Shown piece by piece: positions 1-10,190 of a stretch of 64,000 nt of DNA (the first letter of the stretch is position 1; each line of letters opens with the position of its first letter). A program made the position numbers and the translations under genes. This DNA is from Enchytraeus crypticus. Its lineage: Eukaryota; Annelida; Clitellata; Enchytraeida; Enchytraeidae. The notes under the pieces are model-generated. The model saw only the letters and a program-made list of their open reading frames with translations. It was not told the origin of the DNA and did not search any database. The stretch lies in contig CAJHZI010000425.1 in NCBI GenBank assembly GCA_905160935.1, positions 2,619,001 to 2,683,000 of the forward strand. Reading direction: 5' to 3'.

Positions 1-983
1 ATGGTGATGACGTAAATAAAACCTTTCCACTTTATCAACTGATTGATTTATGAGATCAGGATTGAGTCACACTGTCCTTTCCAACTCATCCAGTAATCAT
101 ATTGTGATCCTATCCCTGCCTCTCTTCCCTTCTCCCCTACCCAGCATAATTTCTTTTCCGGGCTTGTACCTCTAATTATGTGACCAAAGAAAGAAAGAAA
201 GGATACAGTCAAATATGTTGTGAATTGAATGCCATGTTGAGCAGGAGTTGCTTTAGGAGAAGCTTCGTGGTAATCCATTTGACAGTGAACATGCAGTTCT
301 AGGTGTTGCATCTTAGACGACGCCTAGGATTTTATATTGACTAGATCAATGTTCAGACGAAACTATTAAAGTTTTTCAAGTCAAGGGCTTGCTGTTATGA
401 CACTCTGTAATAATAAATTGTAGCGAAAATTGCAAATATTTCTCCGAGGCAACCTTGCTACTAGCTAGTCATTTAAATATAAATGTAATTCTGACATTTG
501 CATTTAAACTCATTCATTATCTGTTGCACCATATCTCTCAATAAAGCCTCATTTAGTTATCGTCGCTCTTCAAAGATCATTTCGAAAAATGAAATTTTGA
601 TCCTCATGACCTGGATCTTGGACTTGCACTGTTTTGATCTCGCTTTCTATTGCGGTCTTTGTATACTCAGTCGTCATCGTGTGATGCTTTTGGCATCCAT
701 TTGTGTAGAGCCTGCAAGAGACATCCCTGACATTGCCTTATGACCAGGAACCGGCCGTTAAATTTCGATTGATTGGGAATAACAGAGATCCTCTTATCAT
801 CTATTCATTAATTAACTGCTACTTGGATCTAATGATACAAATATGGTCGAATTGGTTCTGCCAGCTGGCAAAACTCCGGGGCAGACATGGCTGATCCTAT
901 TCCTAATTCCGGCTGTCGCTTGATTGCCGGCGCTAAGTCGTTTAGAGGCGTCCCACGTTCCACTGTCCACTTGTCTCTTCCAG
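1..983. other. No gene recognised
   Basis: AT-rich sequence with only short open frames and no recognisable protein domain. Around 700-770 there is a degenerate match to a repeat tail (dispersed repeat F) found more clearly at 56,215 and 57,130. I see no exon with family support here. Confidence 0.5.
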
Positions 984-1115
984 GTCCAGCGTCCCGTGTC
1001 GACCAGCATCCACTTCCGGTCAGCGAGGTATTGGGGAACGATCCCTTAAAACTAAACAGCGAACAGTGCTTAAAACTGTTAGACAGAAAGCTAAAGCGCC
1101 ACCAGAGACGAGAAG
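984..1115 (+). CDS. Candidate internal exon of an unidentified gene
   Basis: A 132-nt stretch lies between a pyrimidine-rich acceptor (ttgtctcttccag, ending 983) and a GTGAGG donor at 1116. Both sides are phase 1. The open frame encodes 44 residues with a basic, helix-like segment containing LNSEQCLKLLDRKLKRHQRR. It is open, has credible splice sites and a composition unlike the surrounding repeats, but I recognise no family and see no partner exon nearby. It could belong to a gene lying to the left, or be a chance exon in a repeat. It does not belong to the NAD kinase-like gene, whose start codon at 10,191 is preceded by an in-frame stop. Confidence 0.3.
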
Positions 1116-1874
1116 GTGAGGATTACATTCTATTGCGATACAGCTTCACAACCAATACTGTTTAAATATCTAGCCAAGAATGCTTAGAATTTATAAAGTA
1201 TAAATGCTGTAAATGTGTAAATCGTCAAGAACCAGCATGAACTTCTAAATGCTGCTCTTGAGATACTGAGATCAAATCCCAGTCGAGCTGATTAAAATTC
1301 CGTACATTCAGGGGCTGGTAGAAAATCTAAGGCAAATTTTAGTTTGTCCGCAGGAATAGCATGGAGCTCAAACCCATCATCTGCCAGAACTACTGGTAAA
1401 AAATATTTTTTTTTAAAATACTAAATATTTACTTTAATACTCTTTAGGGGTCATTTTGTTTGAGGTTTGACTTATAATTTATCTGTCCATATCCTGTTCA
1501 TATTAAAACTTGAAAGACCATAAAAACTCAATTGAAACTGGATTTAAAGTATTCTCACCCCACCTGACTTTAGATGATTCTTACGTTGGCCTTTGTTGAA
1601 AGCTTCTGCTGCAGACATCAGGAGGTCAAGTCAATTAGCGGAGAGAGAGGCCTCAGAGATGATTCATGGGCCACGAGAGTAGAATATGGAGCGCATCTGT
1701 GAATAATATAAATCGATTTGTTGGCTTAACCGACGAAGAGTTTCCCCTGCCATGGACTATCAAGGGCGTCTCTGACGTAGATGGCAGATCCATGGTCGAA
1801 ATTCTTACTAAAATAATGAGCTTGTTCATTTCAAGGCATCGATCAAATCCAAAATCAGTCTCATCACAGATATA

Positions 1875-2012
1875 AAAGCTGGTAAAGCTAATGTTAACGT
1901 CAGTTTCCTCACTCGAAAGCTATGTCAGTGACGGGCGAATCCAGGATTTGAACCCCGCACACACTGATCCGCGGTCGAGTATCTTACCGACTTCACCACC
2001 GGCTCCAGCCAG
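1875..2012 (-). repeat. SINE-A copy (tRNA-derived)
   Basis: Reverse-strand copy of the short interspersed element seen at 8,011, 19,438, 21,091, 39,533, 51,073 and 60,991. It has a head like ctggagccagtggcgatgtc, a B-box-like GGTTCAAATCC (here 'ggatttgaacc' on the plus strand), and a tail ending in 'gacgttaacattagcttt'. Confidence 0.75.
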
Positions 2013-2611
2013 TATGTATGCCAACTGTCCACTAAAACTTGTCTAAAATCAGCTTTTTAATTTATTTGTCAGTTTTTGTTTTTATGGATCTCGGTTATAG
2101 TTCGCAGCAAATAGCAGTATTTAGCACTTCTAAAGGACGAACAAGTTTCTGTTAGACCCTATACAATTGTACAATTTGCTATTCAACTAATATTATTTTA
2201 TTTAAGACCAGCACATCAATGGATTTTTCTATCAGACTATTTCTAAATGCTTATCAGGTTATGACATGCAACAATGAACTTTCACACGATACTGAATTTA
2301 CTGGGATTTGGAAAATTGGTAAATGATGCGCCTTGGAATCATGAGACCTGAGTACAAGTTCAGGTAAATCGTCATGACTCAGCAATGAATAAAGTTAAAT
2401 GAATCCCGTGATGATGGAAGATTATTTTAAATCCGGGGTAAAATTGGAATCTATAGGCATTACACTATAAGCTCACTTAGCTCAGGTTTAGTGTTTAGAT
2501 TCTCCTAAGAGTGAGCCTTGATCTCCGTTCAGTTCAGCCAATAATTCCTATTTCAAGATTCGGCTCGGTTCGGGTTCGATTCTATTCCCATCTGCAGTTT
2601 TGTAAAACATT
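2013..2611. other. Non-coding, no gene seen
   Basis: AT-rich non-coding DNA. The only structure noticed is a weak tRNA-like or SINE-like patch around 2,330-2,400. No splice-supported frame is visible. Confidence 0.4.
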
Positions 2612-4595
2612 AGCACAATTGAATAGCTCCGTCAAGTTGGCTCCGTAACTTCTTCAAATAAATCTAATTAATATGGCGAAAATTGGAGTTCTACTTCAAT
2701 TAGTGCTAATTCTTCCTATGAGTCCTACAATAAGAGCTCACTCCGTTTGGTACGTATTACGTACCAAACGGAGTGAGAGTTGGCTCTGCAAAACTTTGGT
2801 ACGTAATACGTACCAAAGTTTTGCAGAGCCAACTTGACGCTGGCCCCGCAACTTTCACATTCGATTTTGAAGCCAATTAGATCACAATTAGTGCTAATGT
2901 TTGCTGTAAATACCACAATTGGAGCTCACTCCGATTGATACTTATCGGGCACCAAATTTGGAGCCAGTGTCAAGTTGGCTTCGCAACATTCTCATATAAA
3001 TTTAAGAACTTTGTATGTATAATATTAGAGCTCAGCGCTAATTTTTGCTGCAACTCTCATAATTAGATCTCGCTCCATTCGGTAATTATAGCGTACCGGA
3101 GCATTGTGGTACATTTTTGGAGCCATGGTCAAGTTGGCTCTGCAAATATCCTCGTGTAAACTTAAAAACTAAATACAAAATTAGAGCTCAATTATATCTC
3201 ATTTTTGAGGCAACTCTCATAATTAGATCTCGTTCGGTACTTCTACCGTACGGGAGCATTGTGGTACATTTTTGAAGCCATCGTCAAGTTGGCTTCTCAA
3301 AATTCTCGTATAAACTTAAAAACTATACATAAAATTAGAGATCAGTTAGTGCCATCTATCTATAAACCTATCTCTCTCTCTCTCTCCCTATGCACCTTTC
3401 TCTCTTTCAATATCTCTCTCTCTCTATGTCTCTGGTTATTGCTCAAATAGCAATCCTAAGATGCATATTTCTATCCGTGCTCTGTGCTCTTTAAGAGGCT
3501 CCGTCAGGGGCTTGCCCTCCCCCGGGGCTGCCCTTCCCCGGGGCTGCCCTCCCCCCGGGCTGTCCTCCCCCGGGCTGTCCTCCCCCGGGCTGTCCTCCGC
3601 GTCTGCCCTCCGCGGCTGAGGATATGGGGATGCCCCGGGGCTGGCTGCCCCCCCCCCCTCCGAGGAGAGGACTACAGATAGTCCCGGGGAGAGCAGCCCC
3701 GGGGAGAGCAGCCCCGGGGGAGGGCCCCGGGCAGCCCCGGGGGAGCAGCCCCCGCCCCCCCCCCCCCGACGGTGCCTCTTAAAGAGCACAGAGCACGAGT
3801 AGAAATATGTATCTTAGGATTGCTATTTGAGCAATAACCAGACATAGAGAGAGAGAGATATTGAAAGAGAGAAAGGTGCATAGGGAGAGAGAGAGAGAGA
3901 GATAGGTTTATAGATAGATGGCACTAACTGATCTCTAATTTTATGTATAGTTTTTAAGTTTATACGAGAATTTTGAGAAGCCAACTTGACGATGGCTCCA
4001 AAAATGTACCACAATGCTCCGGTACGAGGATATTTGCCTGTCCCCCCCGAGGATCCTCGTAAATATCCTCGGGGGGGACAGGTGGCAGCCTCCCCCGTTT
4101 CTTTGGGGGGCAGCCTCCCCCGGGGGGGGCATCCCACCCGGGGCTGCCCCCTCACCGGGGCTGCCCCCCCCCGGGGCTGCCCCTCCGGGGCTGCCCCCCC
4201 CCCCGGGCTGTCCCCCCCGGGGCGGGCGGCAGTCATAATAAATGATTGTTGCAGGATGTTCTTACAAATCGAATTAAATTGTCTACAAATAGTTGGAAAG
4301 TAAATTTTTATAATTCAAGACGAGCTTAATAGGCGAGCTCAAGTTGTTGGACTTACAGCAAAAATGAGCACTAATTGAGCTCTTATTGTTAACATAGACT
4401 TCAAATTCGAATGTGAAAGCTGCGGAACCAGCTTGAAGTTGTCTCCGCAGTTTTTGGTACGCAATACGTACCAAACGGAGTGAGCTCTGATTGTGGGACT
4501 CGCAGCAAAACGTTGCATTAATTAAGCTCTAGTTCTCGGCATATAAGTTAGATTTATTTTAAGAAGTTGCGGAGCCAACTTGACGGAGCTCTATT
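2612..4595. mobile_element. Large foldback (inverted-repeat) element
   Basis: The two halves are inverted copies. The outer arms match ('agctccgtcaagttggctcc' near 2,622 is complementary to 'ggagccaacttgacggagct' near 4,573). The inner arms (about 3,246-3,530 and 3,770-4,022) are near-perfect inverted repeats, including the CT/GA microsatellite. The arms are built from repeated blocks carrying a 'caagttggct' unit. Nested smaller palindromes sit inside them: around 2,740-2,773 and 2,789-2,827, both centred on tacgtAtTacgta-type cores, and around 4,022-4,082. The centre and right arm hold C-rich/G-rich tracts. No protein is encoded; open frames here are shadows of the repeats. This architecture fits Foldback-type elements or an unstable palindrome. 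I did not find a clear flanking target duplication. Confidence 0.7.
3500..3780. repeat. C-rich/G-rich island at foldback centre
   Basis: Tandem blocks of the form ggctgcc-ctcccccgggg run on one arm, and the complement (ccccggggagagcag) on the other. Runs of four or more C or G recur every 10-15 bases. The composition differs sharply from the AT-rich surroundings. A related tract lies at 4,085-4,228. G-quadruplex or i-motif formation is possible in principle. Confidence 0.7.
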
Positions 4596-5470
4596 GATTT
4601 CTTCACTTTGTATGGACTGTTTGTAATTTCATTCTCAAGATGTCACAGCTGCACGATGAGTTGATGGCGTAGGAAATTCTATGAATATACCGCGAAATCA
4701 CGAGATACATGTAGAGCCTACAATCCTTCATGCATAGTTTAGCGTTTAGATATACCATAGCACTCATTTTACCAACACAACTCCTCTCTTGTCTAGACTC
4801 CTTTTATTAATTCCCATCTCTATCACACTTAATTTTGTTCTAAATTCGCATTAGTACAGCCCCGACTCTAATGTATACATAGTCTGTATTCAGGTTTGTT
4901 ACATTTGAACTATTTGCGGTTGTCAACATGTAAGATTCTGATGAAATAAAAGAATAGATTATTACCAGTGTCTATAGGGTATGATCCTATACGTAAACCT
5001 CCTTTTCTTTAACTAGCTTTATCTTTTGGACTGATTTTCTAAATTTCGAAATATGTACCGTTTTGGGTCTTCCTTTGCTCATAGGTTTGGATTTGTCTCA
5101 ATAGTGTTCGATGCTGTCATGGGCGACAGTATCACTCTAATTTTTGTTATGTTATGTTACTACTGCCAGTCTCGAAGTTCGCAATCAGAGATGGGTCAAT
5201 AGGTTACCGGGTTCAGAATTTTCCCACTCGGCTCAAAAACCTTGAAGAGCTTTACAGCCTCATCATGACCTCATAGAGAATTAATTACGGCATTATCTGC
5301 ACTATATAGAGGTGTCTGTAACAATAGAGGTTTTTGGGAAAACAGCTAGATTGTTTTCTCAGGAACTGACGCCCCTGTCCAGTAAATGTGAGTCGAAGCT
5401 GAGGAAGAATAGGAACCCAACTCGTCATAAGCAGAATCCCCCATGAATAATTGTAAAAGAGGTACAAGTA
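4596..5470. repeat. Non-coding; dispersed repeat C at about 4,995-5,150
   Basis: No gene is seen. About 4,995-5,150 carries a dispersed repeat that recurs at about 8,400-8,560, 8,795-8,905, 35,935-36,040 and 40,865-41,060. Shared landmarks are 'ggactgattttctgg', 'tttgctca', 'ggatttgtctcaatagtg', 'cgatgttgtca' and a 3' 'gacagtagcactctaatt' followed by a (GTT)n/(ATT)n tail. The family is non-coding and probably SINE-like. Confidence 0.5.
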
Positions 5471-5749
5471 AACACGCATTATAGTTAAATGAACAACTAG
5501 GCTATATTTGTTGATATCTATCACTTTTCATACCACATGTTTAAACCATTAGGTAATTTAAACCATTTTCCTTATAACCAGTCCAGTGACTGTCCGATAT
5601 TTTACTCTCAGATCAGCGCTGCTGGGATTCGTGGGTTCGAATATGAACAAGGAAAATGGTCTAAATTGCCTAATGTTTTAAACATTTGGTGTTATAAAAA
5701 GTGATAGATATCAACATAGTTTATCATTTCACTATAATGCGCGTTTAAT
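5471..5749. repeat. Palindromic SINE-B composite
   Basis: The 3' part of SINE-B occurs twice in inverted orientation. The left arm (5,471-5,585) runs from an 'acacgcattatag' end through 'gatatctatcacttt'. The right arm (5,645-5,749) reads back through the same landmarks as 'aaagtgatagatatcaac'. Between them is the B-box-bearing SINE-B head. It may have arisen by inverted insertion or fold-back copying. Confidence 0.6.
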
Positions 5750-6097
5750 TTTACTGAGAGAAAGGTGTCTATGTTTCAGTCCTGTGATATTTAGGAGTCC
5801 ATGCCTGATTGCTAGACACACCTCTTTTAAATCACGCAGTGAAGACAAACGACCACATGAGTGATGGAAATCAAACCGGTTAAAACTGGATTATATTTCT
5901 TTCAATCAGAACCCTTAGCCAGCTCTACTGGGTCATTTATTTGAATGATACTGCATGCGCATAAGTGGAGCTTGAATTTACTTCTTGCCAACATGACCAT
6001 AACTTGAAACTTGATTTGTTTCATAAGATAGAATGGTAGGCCTATATAAACTATATAAACCTTGTTCCTATATTCTAAGATTTAGTGCAGTCATATA

Positions 6098-6611
6098 CAG
6101 TGGCGGATCCAGGGGGAGGCCCAGGTGGCCCGGGCCCCCCCTTAGGCCCGCCGATAATTTTTTAAAACTATATTTTCATTGTTTCTATGGCAATTTCCAT
6201 GTGTAAATATGTTTGTAATGGCAGTGGTTGGGGGGGGGGGGGGGGGGGGTACGAGGGGGAACTCAGTATCCATTAGCTCGATTTTTTCAAATATGGGCCC
6301 CACTAGGGGCCCACATTTTATATACTAGGAGCCCAGTAAAATGGAAGGGGGGGTCGAAAATTTGTTAGCGTTTCACTAGCTCTCAATTTTCACTTTAACC
6401 ACTGTATTAGAGGAAAAAAGGATGTAAGTAAAAAATGTGAACTCTATTCCGGAACAGTGGTGCAAACTGCCTTGGCTGGGAAGGGCCCCCCCATACAAGC
6501 ATTTTCTGGTTGCGTCACATGTCCCGAAGAAGGCTGGGCGTAAGCAAAAAATATGTACTCTCCAAAAAGAATTTCGGGCCCCCCCTCAAAAAATTCCTGG
6601 ATCCGCCCTTG
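6098..6611. mobile_element. Non-autonomous hAT-type DNA transposon
   Basis: A 514-bp element starts CAGTGGCGGATCCAGG and ends CCTGGATCCGCCCTTG, giving 16-bp imperfect terminal inverted repeats. It is flanked by an exact 8-bp direct repeat GTCATATA (6,090-6,097 and 6,612-6,619). An 8-bp target duplication with CAG-type GGCGGATCC ends is characteristic of the hAT superfamily. No transposase is encoded, so it must have been moved in trans. It contains a long G run (6,231-6,249). Confidence 0.88.
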
Positions 6612-6619
6612 GTCATATA

Positions 6620-7127
6620 CATGCAGTTATTCAGACTTTAATTGAATTAATATTTTAGAAATACACATTTTCTAAAATTTCATTCTTAAGATTTTCTTAA
6701 TTGAAGTTGAGTATTTATATCACTTCACTGATAGAGAAGAACAATTAATGCAAATTTTGTATTTTCAGAGTTGACAGCCTTTTATTTATAAACATCCGAT
6801 TAATTGTATTCATTTTGAACAGTCTAAATCTGTATAACCATGCAGTAACACTGTAACCCACAATTGCCACCAAGCTGTCAAACTGGCTATATGATATATG
6901 GCTACACGTCACGGCCTCATAACACATAAAGTTGCGGTTTATCACGAGAGGACTGATAGACCATAAAATACAATTAATTTAACATATAATATAGACAAAT
7001 CGTCGATTTAAAATAATGTCCATAGTCCATACTTATATATCTGTAGCCTATAGTTGATGCGCTTTAATAGTTACAATAATTGTGAACTTGTGTTTAATAC
7101 AAGCTCTAATGTTAGTACCTCAAACTC
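6620..7127. other. Non-coding, no gene seen
   Basis: AT-rich DNA with scattered stops and no recognised repeat or exon. Confidence 0.4.
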
Positions 7128-7335
7128 TTAATAGCTTAGTGGTTAGAGGTGTCTGAACACGAAATGAATTTTCATATGACAGATCCTGAGGTGAATTGAA
7201 CTCTCGTGGTTCGATTCTGGAGCCGCACCTATCTAAGAGAAAAATCTTTTACATTCTTAGGACTGACTAAACGGAAAACGGACTAAATGGCCTTACAGAT
7301 TAAAATGTAGTGTTAAAAGCGATGGGTAATAATTA
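7128..7335 (+). repeat. SINE-B copy (tRNA-derived)
   Basis: Begins 'taatagcttagtggttag' (tRNA A-box-like), continues through 'cctgaggtgaattgaactctc' and a B-box-like 'gtggttcgattctgg', and ends with the SINE-B 3' region ('gttaaaagcgatggg'). It is diverged from the better copy at 36,471. Confidence 0.65.
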
Positions 7336-8010
7336 ATCCCGATCACTTCAACATAATGCTTGTTCATTACTTAACATTAATTAACATGTTAATAGTTAAT
7401 AAGTAAATTATTAATATTGCTCTGAATGAGTCTGAAATTTCTAATATGAATTTATCGAAACTAAACTGGTCAAAACCTGTGAAGTGCAATCGTCTACAGC
7501 AACAGGCACATCTAAGAGCAGCACCTTTGCACGGCAAGGACTTGATCAAAACAAGACCTGATGTTATTGTATTGCATTTTAGCCACAAATAGTTGAAGCT
7601 ATTCCTCTTATTAAAAGGTTATTTGAATATAAATGTAATGCGCCAGGCAAAGATGTCTTTGTTCGCTTGTATAGGCTTATTGTAAAGCAGCCTGTCCTAA
7701 CAGTGTCGAGATCTGTGCTAGGAGTAGCTACTCTAGGCTAGTACAAGCTACCTACAGGTCGATATTTGTATATTTAGTGATTTGAGCTACTTTTGACTAT
7801 AATAACAGTTTTTATTTCTATAAATTCAAACAGTAGTAAATATTAACTTAATTACTTCTACGATCAAATGCGAAGCACTAAAATTGTTATAAAGATAATA
7901 AACGCAATTGCTAATTTGAAAGTATTAACGTTTTAATTGAAGAGCCTATATCGCTTACATAACGTTTTGTTAACAACCTAATTGACATGCAGAGGCCTAA
8001 TTAGATAGAC

Positions 8011-8150
8011 TGGCTGGAGCCAGTGGCGATGTCAGTATAAAATATTCGGCCGCGGATCAATATGTGCGGGGTTCAAATCCTGGGCTAGCCCATCACTGAC
8101 ATCGCTTTCGAGTGAGGAAGCTGACGTTAACATTAGCTTTTACCTTTTTT
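8011..8150 (+). repeat. SINE-A copy (tRNA-derived)
   Basis: Full-length short element. The head 'ctggagccagtggcgatgtc' carries an A-box-like TGGCGATGTCAG; 'ggggttcaaatcctgg' is the B box. The tail runs 'cactgacatcgctttcgagtgagg' then 'gacgttaacattagctttt' and a T-rich end. Confidence 0.8.
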
Positions 8151-8399
8151 AAAATATACAATTCTAAATTCATATCAACAACTGGATTAAGTTGTATGTC
8201 TAATTAACTTTATTAAAATGAAGCAACCGTGTATACCGCAGATCTGAAATACTCATCCATTCACTCTTTGGAGGTCCTCTTTTAAATCTCATTCGCCTTA
8301 ACTTTCCTATAATCATGAAATTTTTTCTTAGGCAGTTACCCTTTCGATGTCCCTTTTCCATCCAGCGTCCATGAGGTGCAAACAGCACTTAGGTTCTAA

Positions 8400-8905
8400 A
8401 CTTCCTCTTCTTGAATTCCCTATCCCTAGACTGATTTCTGGATTTTGTATTTTACTTCATTTTTTGGACTCTTTTGCTCATCGCCCTGGATTTGGTTCAA
8501 TAGTATTGGATGTTGTCATTTACGACAGTAGCACTATAATTGCTATTGTCGTTGTTTTTGCTGGCAATTAATAGGCCTATAGTTATGCAAACAGTCGAAT
8601 AATAATATAATTTTTAATCAAAGGTATGTTGAACGATTTAACTCTTAAGAAACACAATATCGTTTATTTTTATACTAAGCACGAAATTTTTCAAAGATTT
8701 TTATGAAGAATATACTGTAAAATGCTCGATGCTGTCATAAACTATATTATAATCATTTAAAATAAAATTTTATTTAAAATCTCTCTTCTAACTTTTTGGA
8801 TTTTGGACTTTGTTTATCGATAATTTACCGGCTTGGATTTGCCTCAATAGTGCTCGATGTTGTTACGAACGACAGTAGGACTCTAATTTTGTTGCTGTTA
8901 AAAAT
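8400..8905 (+). repeat. Two copies of dispersed repeat C
   Basis: About 8,430-8,560 and 8,795-8,905 share the landmarks of the family described at 4,995 ('tttgctca', 'ctcaatagtgctcgatgttgt', 'gacagtagcactctaatt'). They are non-coding; the small open frame at 8,347-8,571 lies within the repeat and has no family support. Confidence 0.5.
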
Positions 8906-10080
8906 CATTGTTGAAATTTGACTACAAAACCTGAGAAAGGATGTCCACCACATCAGCTGAGCGAATCAGCTGATCGTTGTTTAACAATCACAATGATTTG
9001 GGAAAACAGTTCATAATGTAGCATGTTGAGCGTATGTGTCTGTTTTACCTAACTCTACAATATGCCTAATTCTAGCGTCATATCTAATATAATGTATTTA
9101 CGTTTACATTTTGAGCGAATCTTCGTTTTAGGAATTAAATTATAGTATGCAGTATTAATTAGTTAAATTGAGTTGAATTGTTATTTGAGTTTACTATAGG
9201 TTCTGGTTTTGATTCATGCATAATTAATCTTAAATAGTATCTAGGACTTTAATGGTTTGCTATATGTTTTAATTCATATATAGTTTAATATTGCTCAGAC
9301 TTTTGTAAGATGACAGTGGCTTTAAAATGAAAAATGCAATGGCTTAGTTTATATTTGTTCAATCAATTCGTCTATCAGTTTAATCAAATTTAATGTGACT
9401 CTATAGAACGCTGCAGCCTGCAATACACAAATTGTATCTGTAGCTTTAGCTAGGCAGTGTGAGACCCGAAGGCCGTTGGACTTAGACTTCTATTTTACAT
9501 TCTGTTGGATTGTTCTAGACTTCTTTAATTTGAGCAAAGGTATCAGTAGAGAAATTTTGAAATTACAATGAAAATTGCTACTCTAAGTTATAGCTGTAGC
9601 AATTTTAGCATATCATTTCAGAAGAATAGAACATAGACTTCAGATCATTTGAAAGATTTTATCTAGATTAATCTAAAAATAACTTAGAATGTTTTAGTGT
9701 ATAAATATTTAACTAATATATGGATATAAGAGAAGTAATAAATGTTAATCAGCTAATAGAAACAATAGAATCATTAAATGTTAGTTGTAGTATATTAGTA
9801 TCGACATAGACATATCCTGTGGTTAGGCAGAGAGGTATGTTTCTGATTCTGGTTAGGGTCAGGCACAGGCGATGTTTAGGGTTAATGAAGGTTTTTGTAA
9901 ACGATAGCATTATTTTATGACTTTTGTGTTGATTTTGTCATGTAGGTTGCATTGTCTTACTATTTGTATCAGAGCACAAAGCGCAATGATTTATCGTAAT
10001 CGTTTAGTCCTTAACATTTTCTAATAAATCATCTGGAGTTATCGTTAGACATTTTTACAATAAACTGATTTTTATTTAGA
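8906..10080. other. Upstream region of the NAD kinase-like gene
   Basis: No coding signal or clear repeat. The promoter and any 5' non-coding exon of the NAD kinase-like gene could lie here. A possible acceptor (tttttatttag, ending 10,080) would make 10,081 the start of the first coding exon. No TATA-type element stands out. Confidence 0.35.
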
Positions 10081-10190
10081 TGGCAGATGAAAGGCAGTTC
10101 AAAACTGTTGATATTACTAACTCGGAATTTCTATGTTGAATTATCGGTTTTTACGTCTGCATTATCGTTGTGTATGACTGATTTTGCCTC

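Noticed and set aside
1666-1875. 69-codon open frame beginning MGHESRIW
   Set aside because: It looks protein-like, but there is a stop immediately upstream, no acceptor between stop and ATG, and its end runs into a SINE-A copy.
3436-4303. Several open frames of 60-140 codons rich in Pro, Gly and Arg
   Set aside because: They lie in the inverted GC-rich repeats, occur on both strands at once and follow the repeat unit. They reflect composition, not genes.
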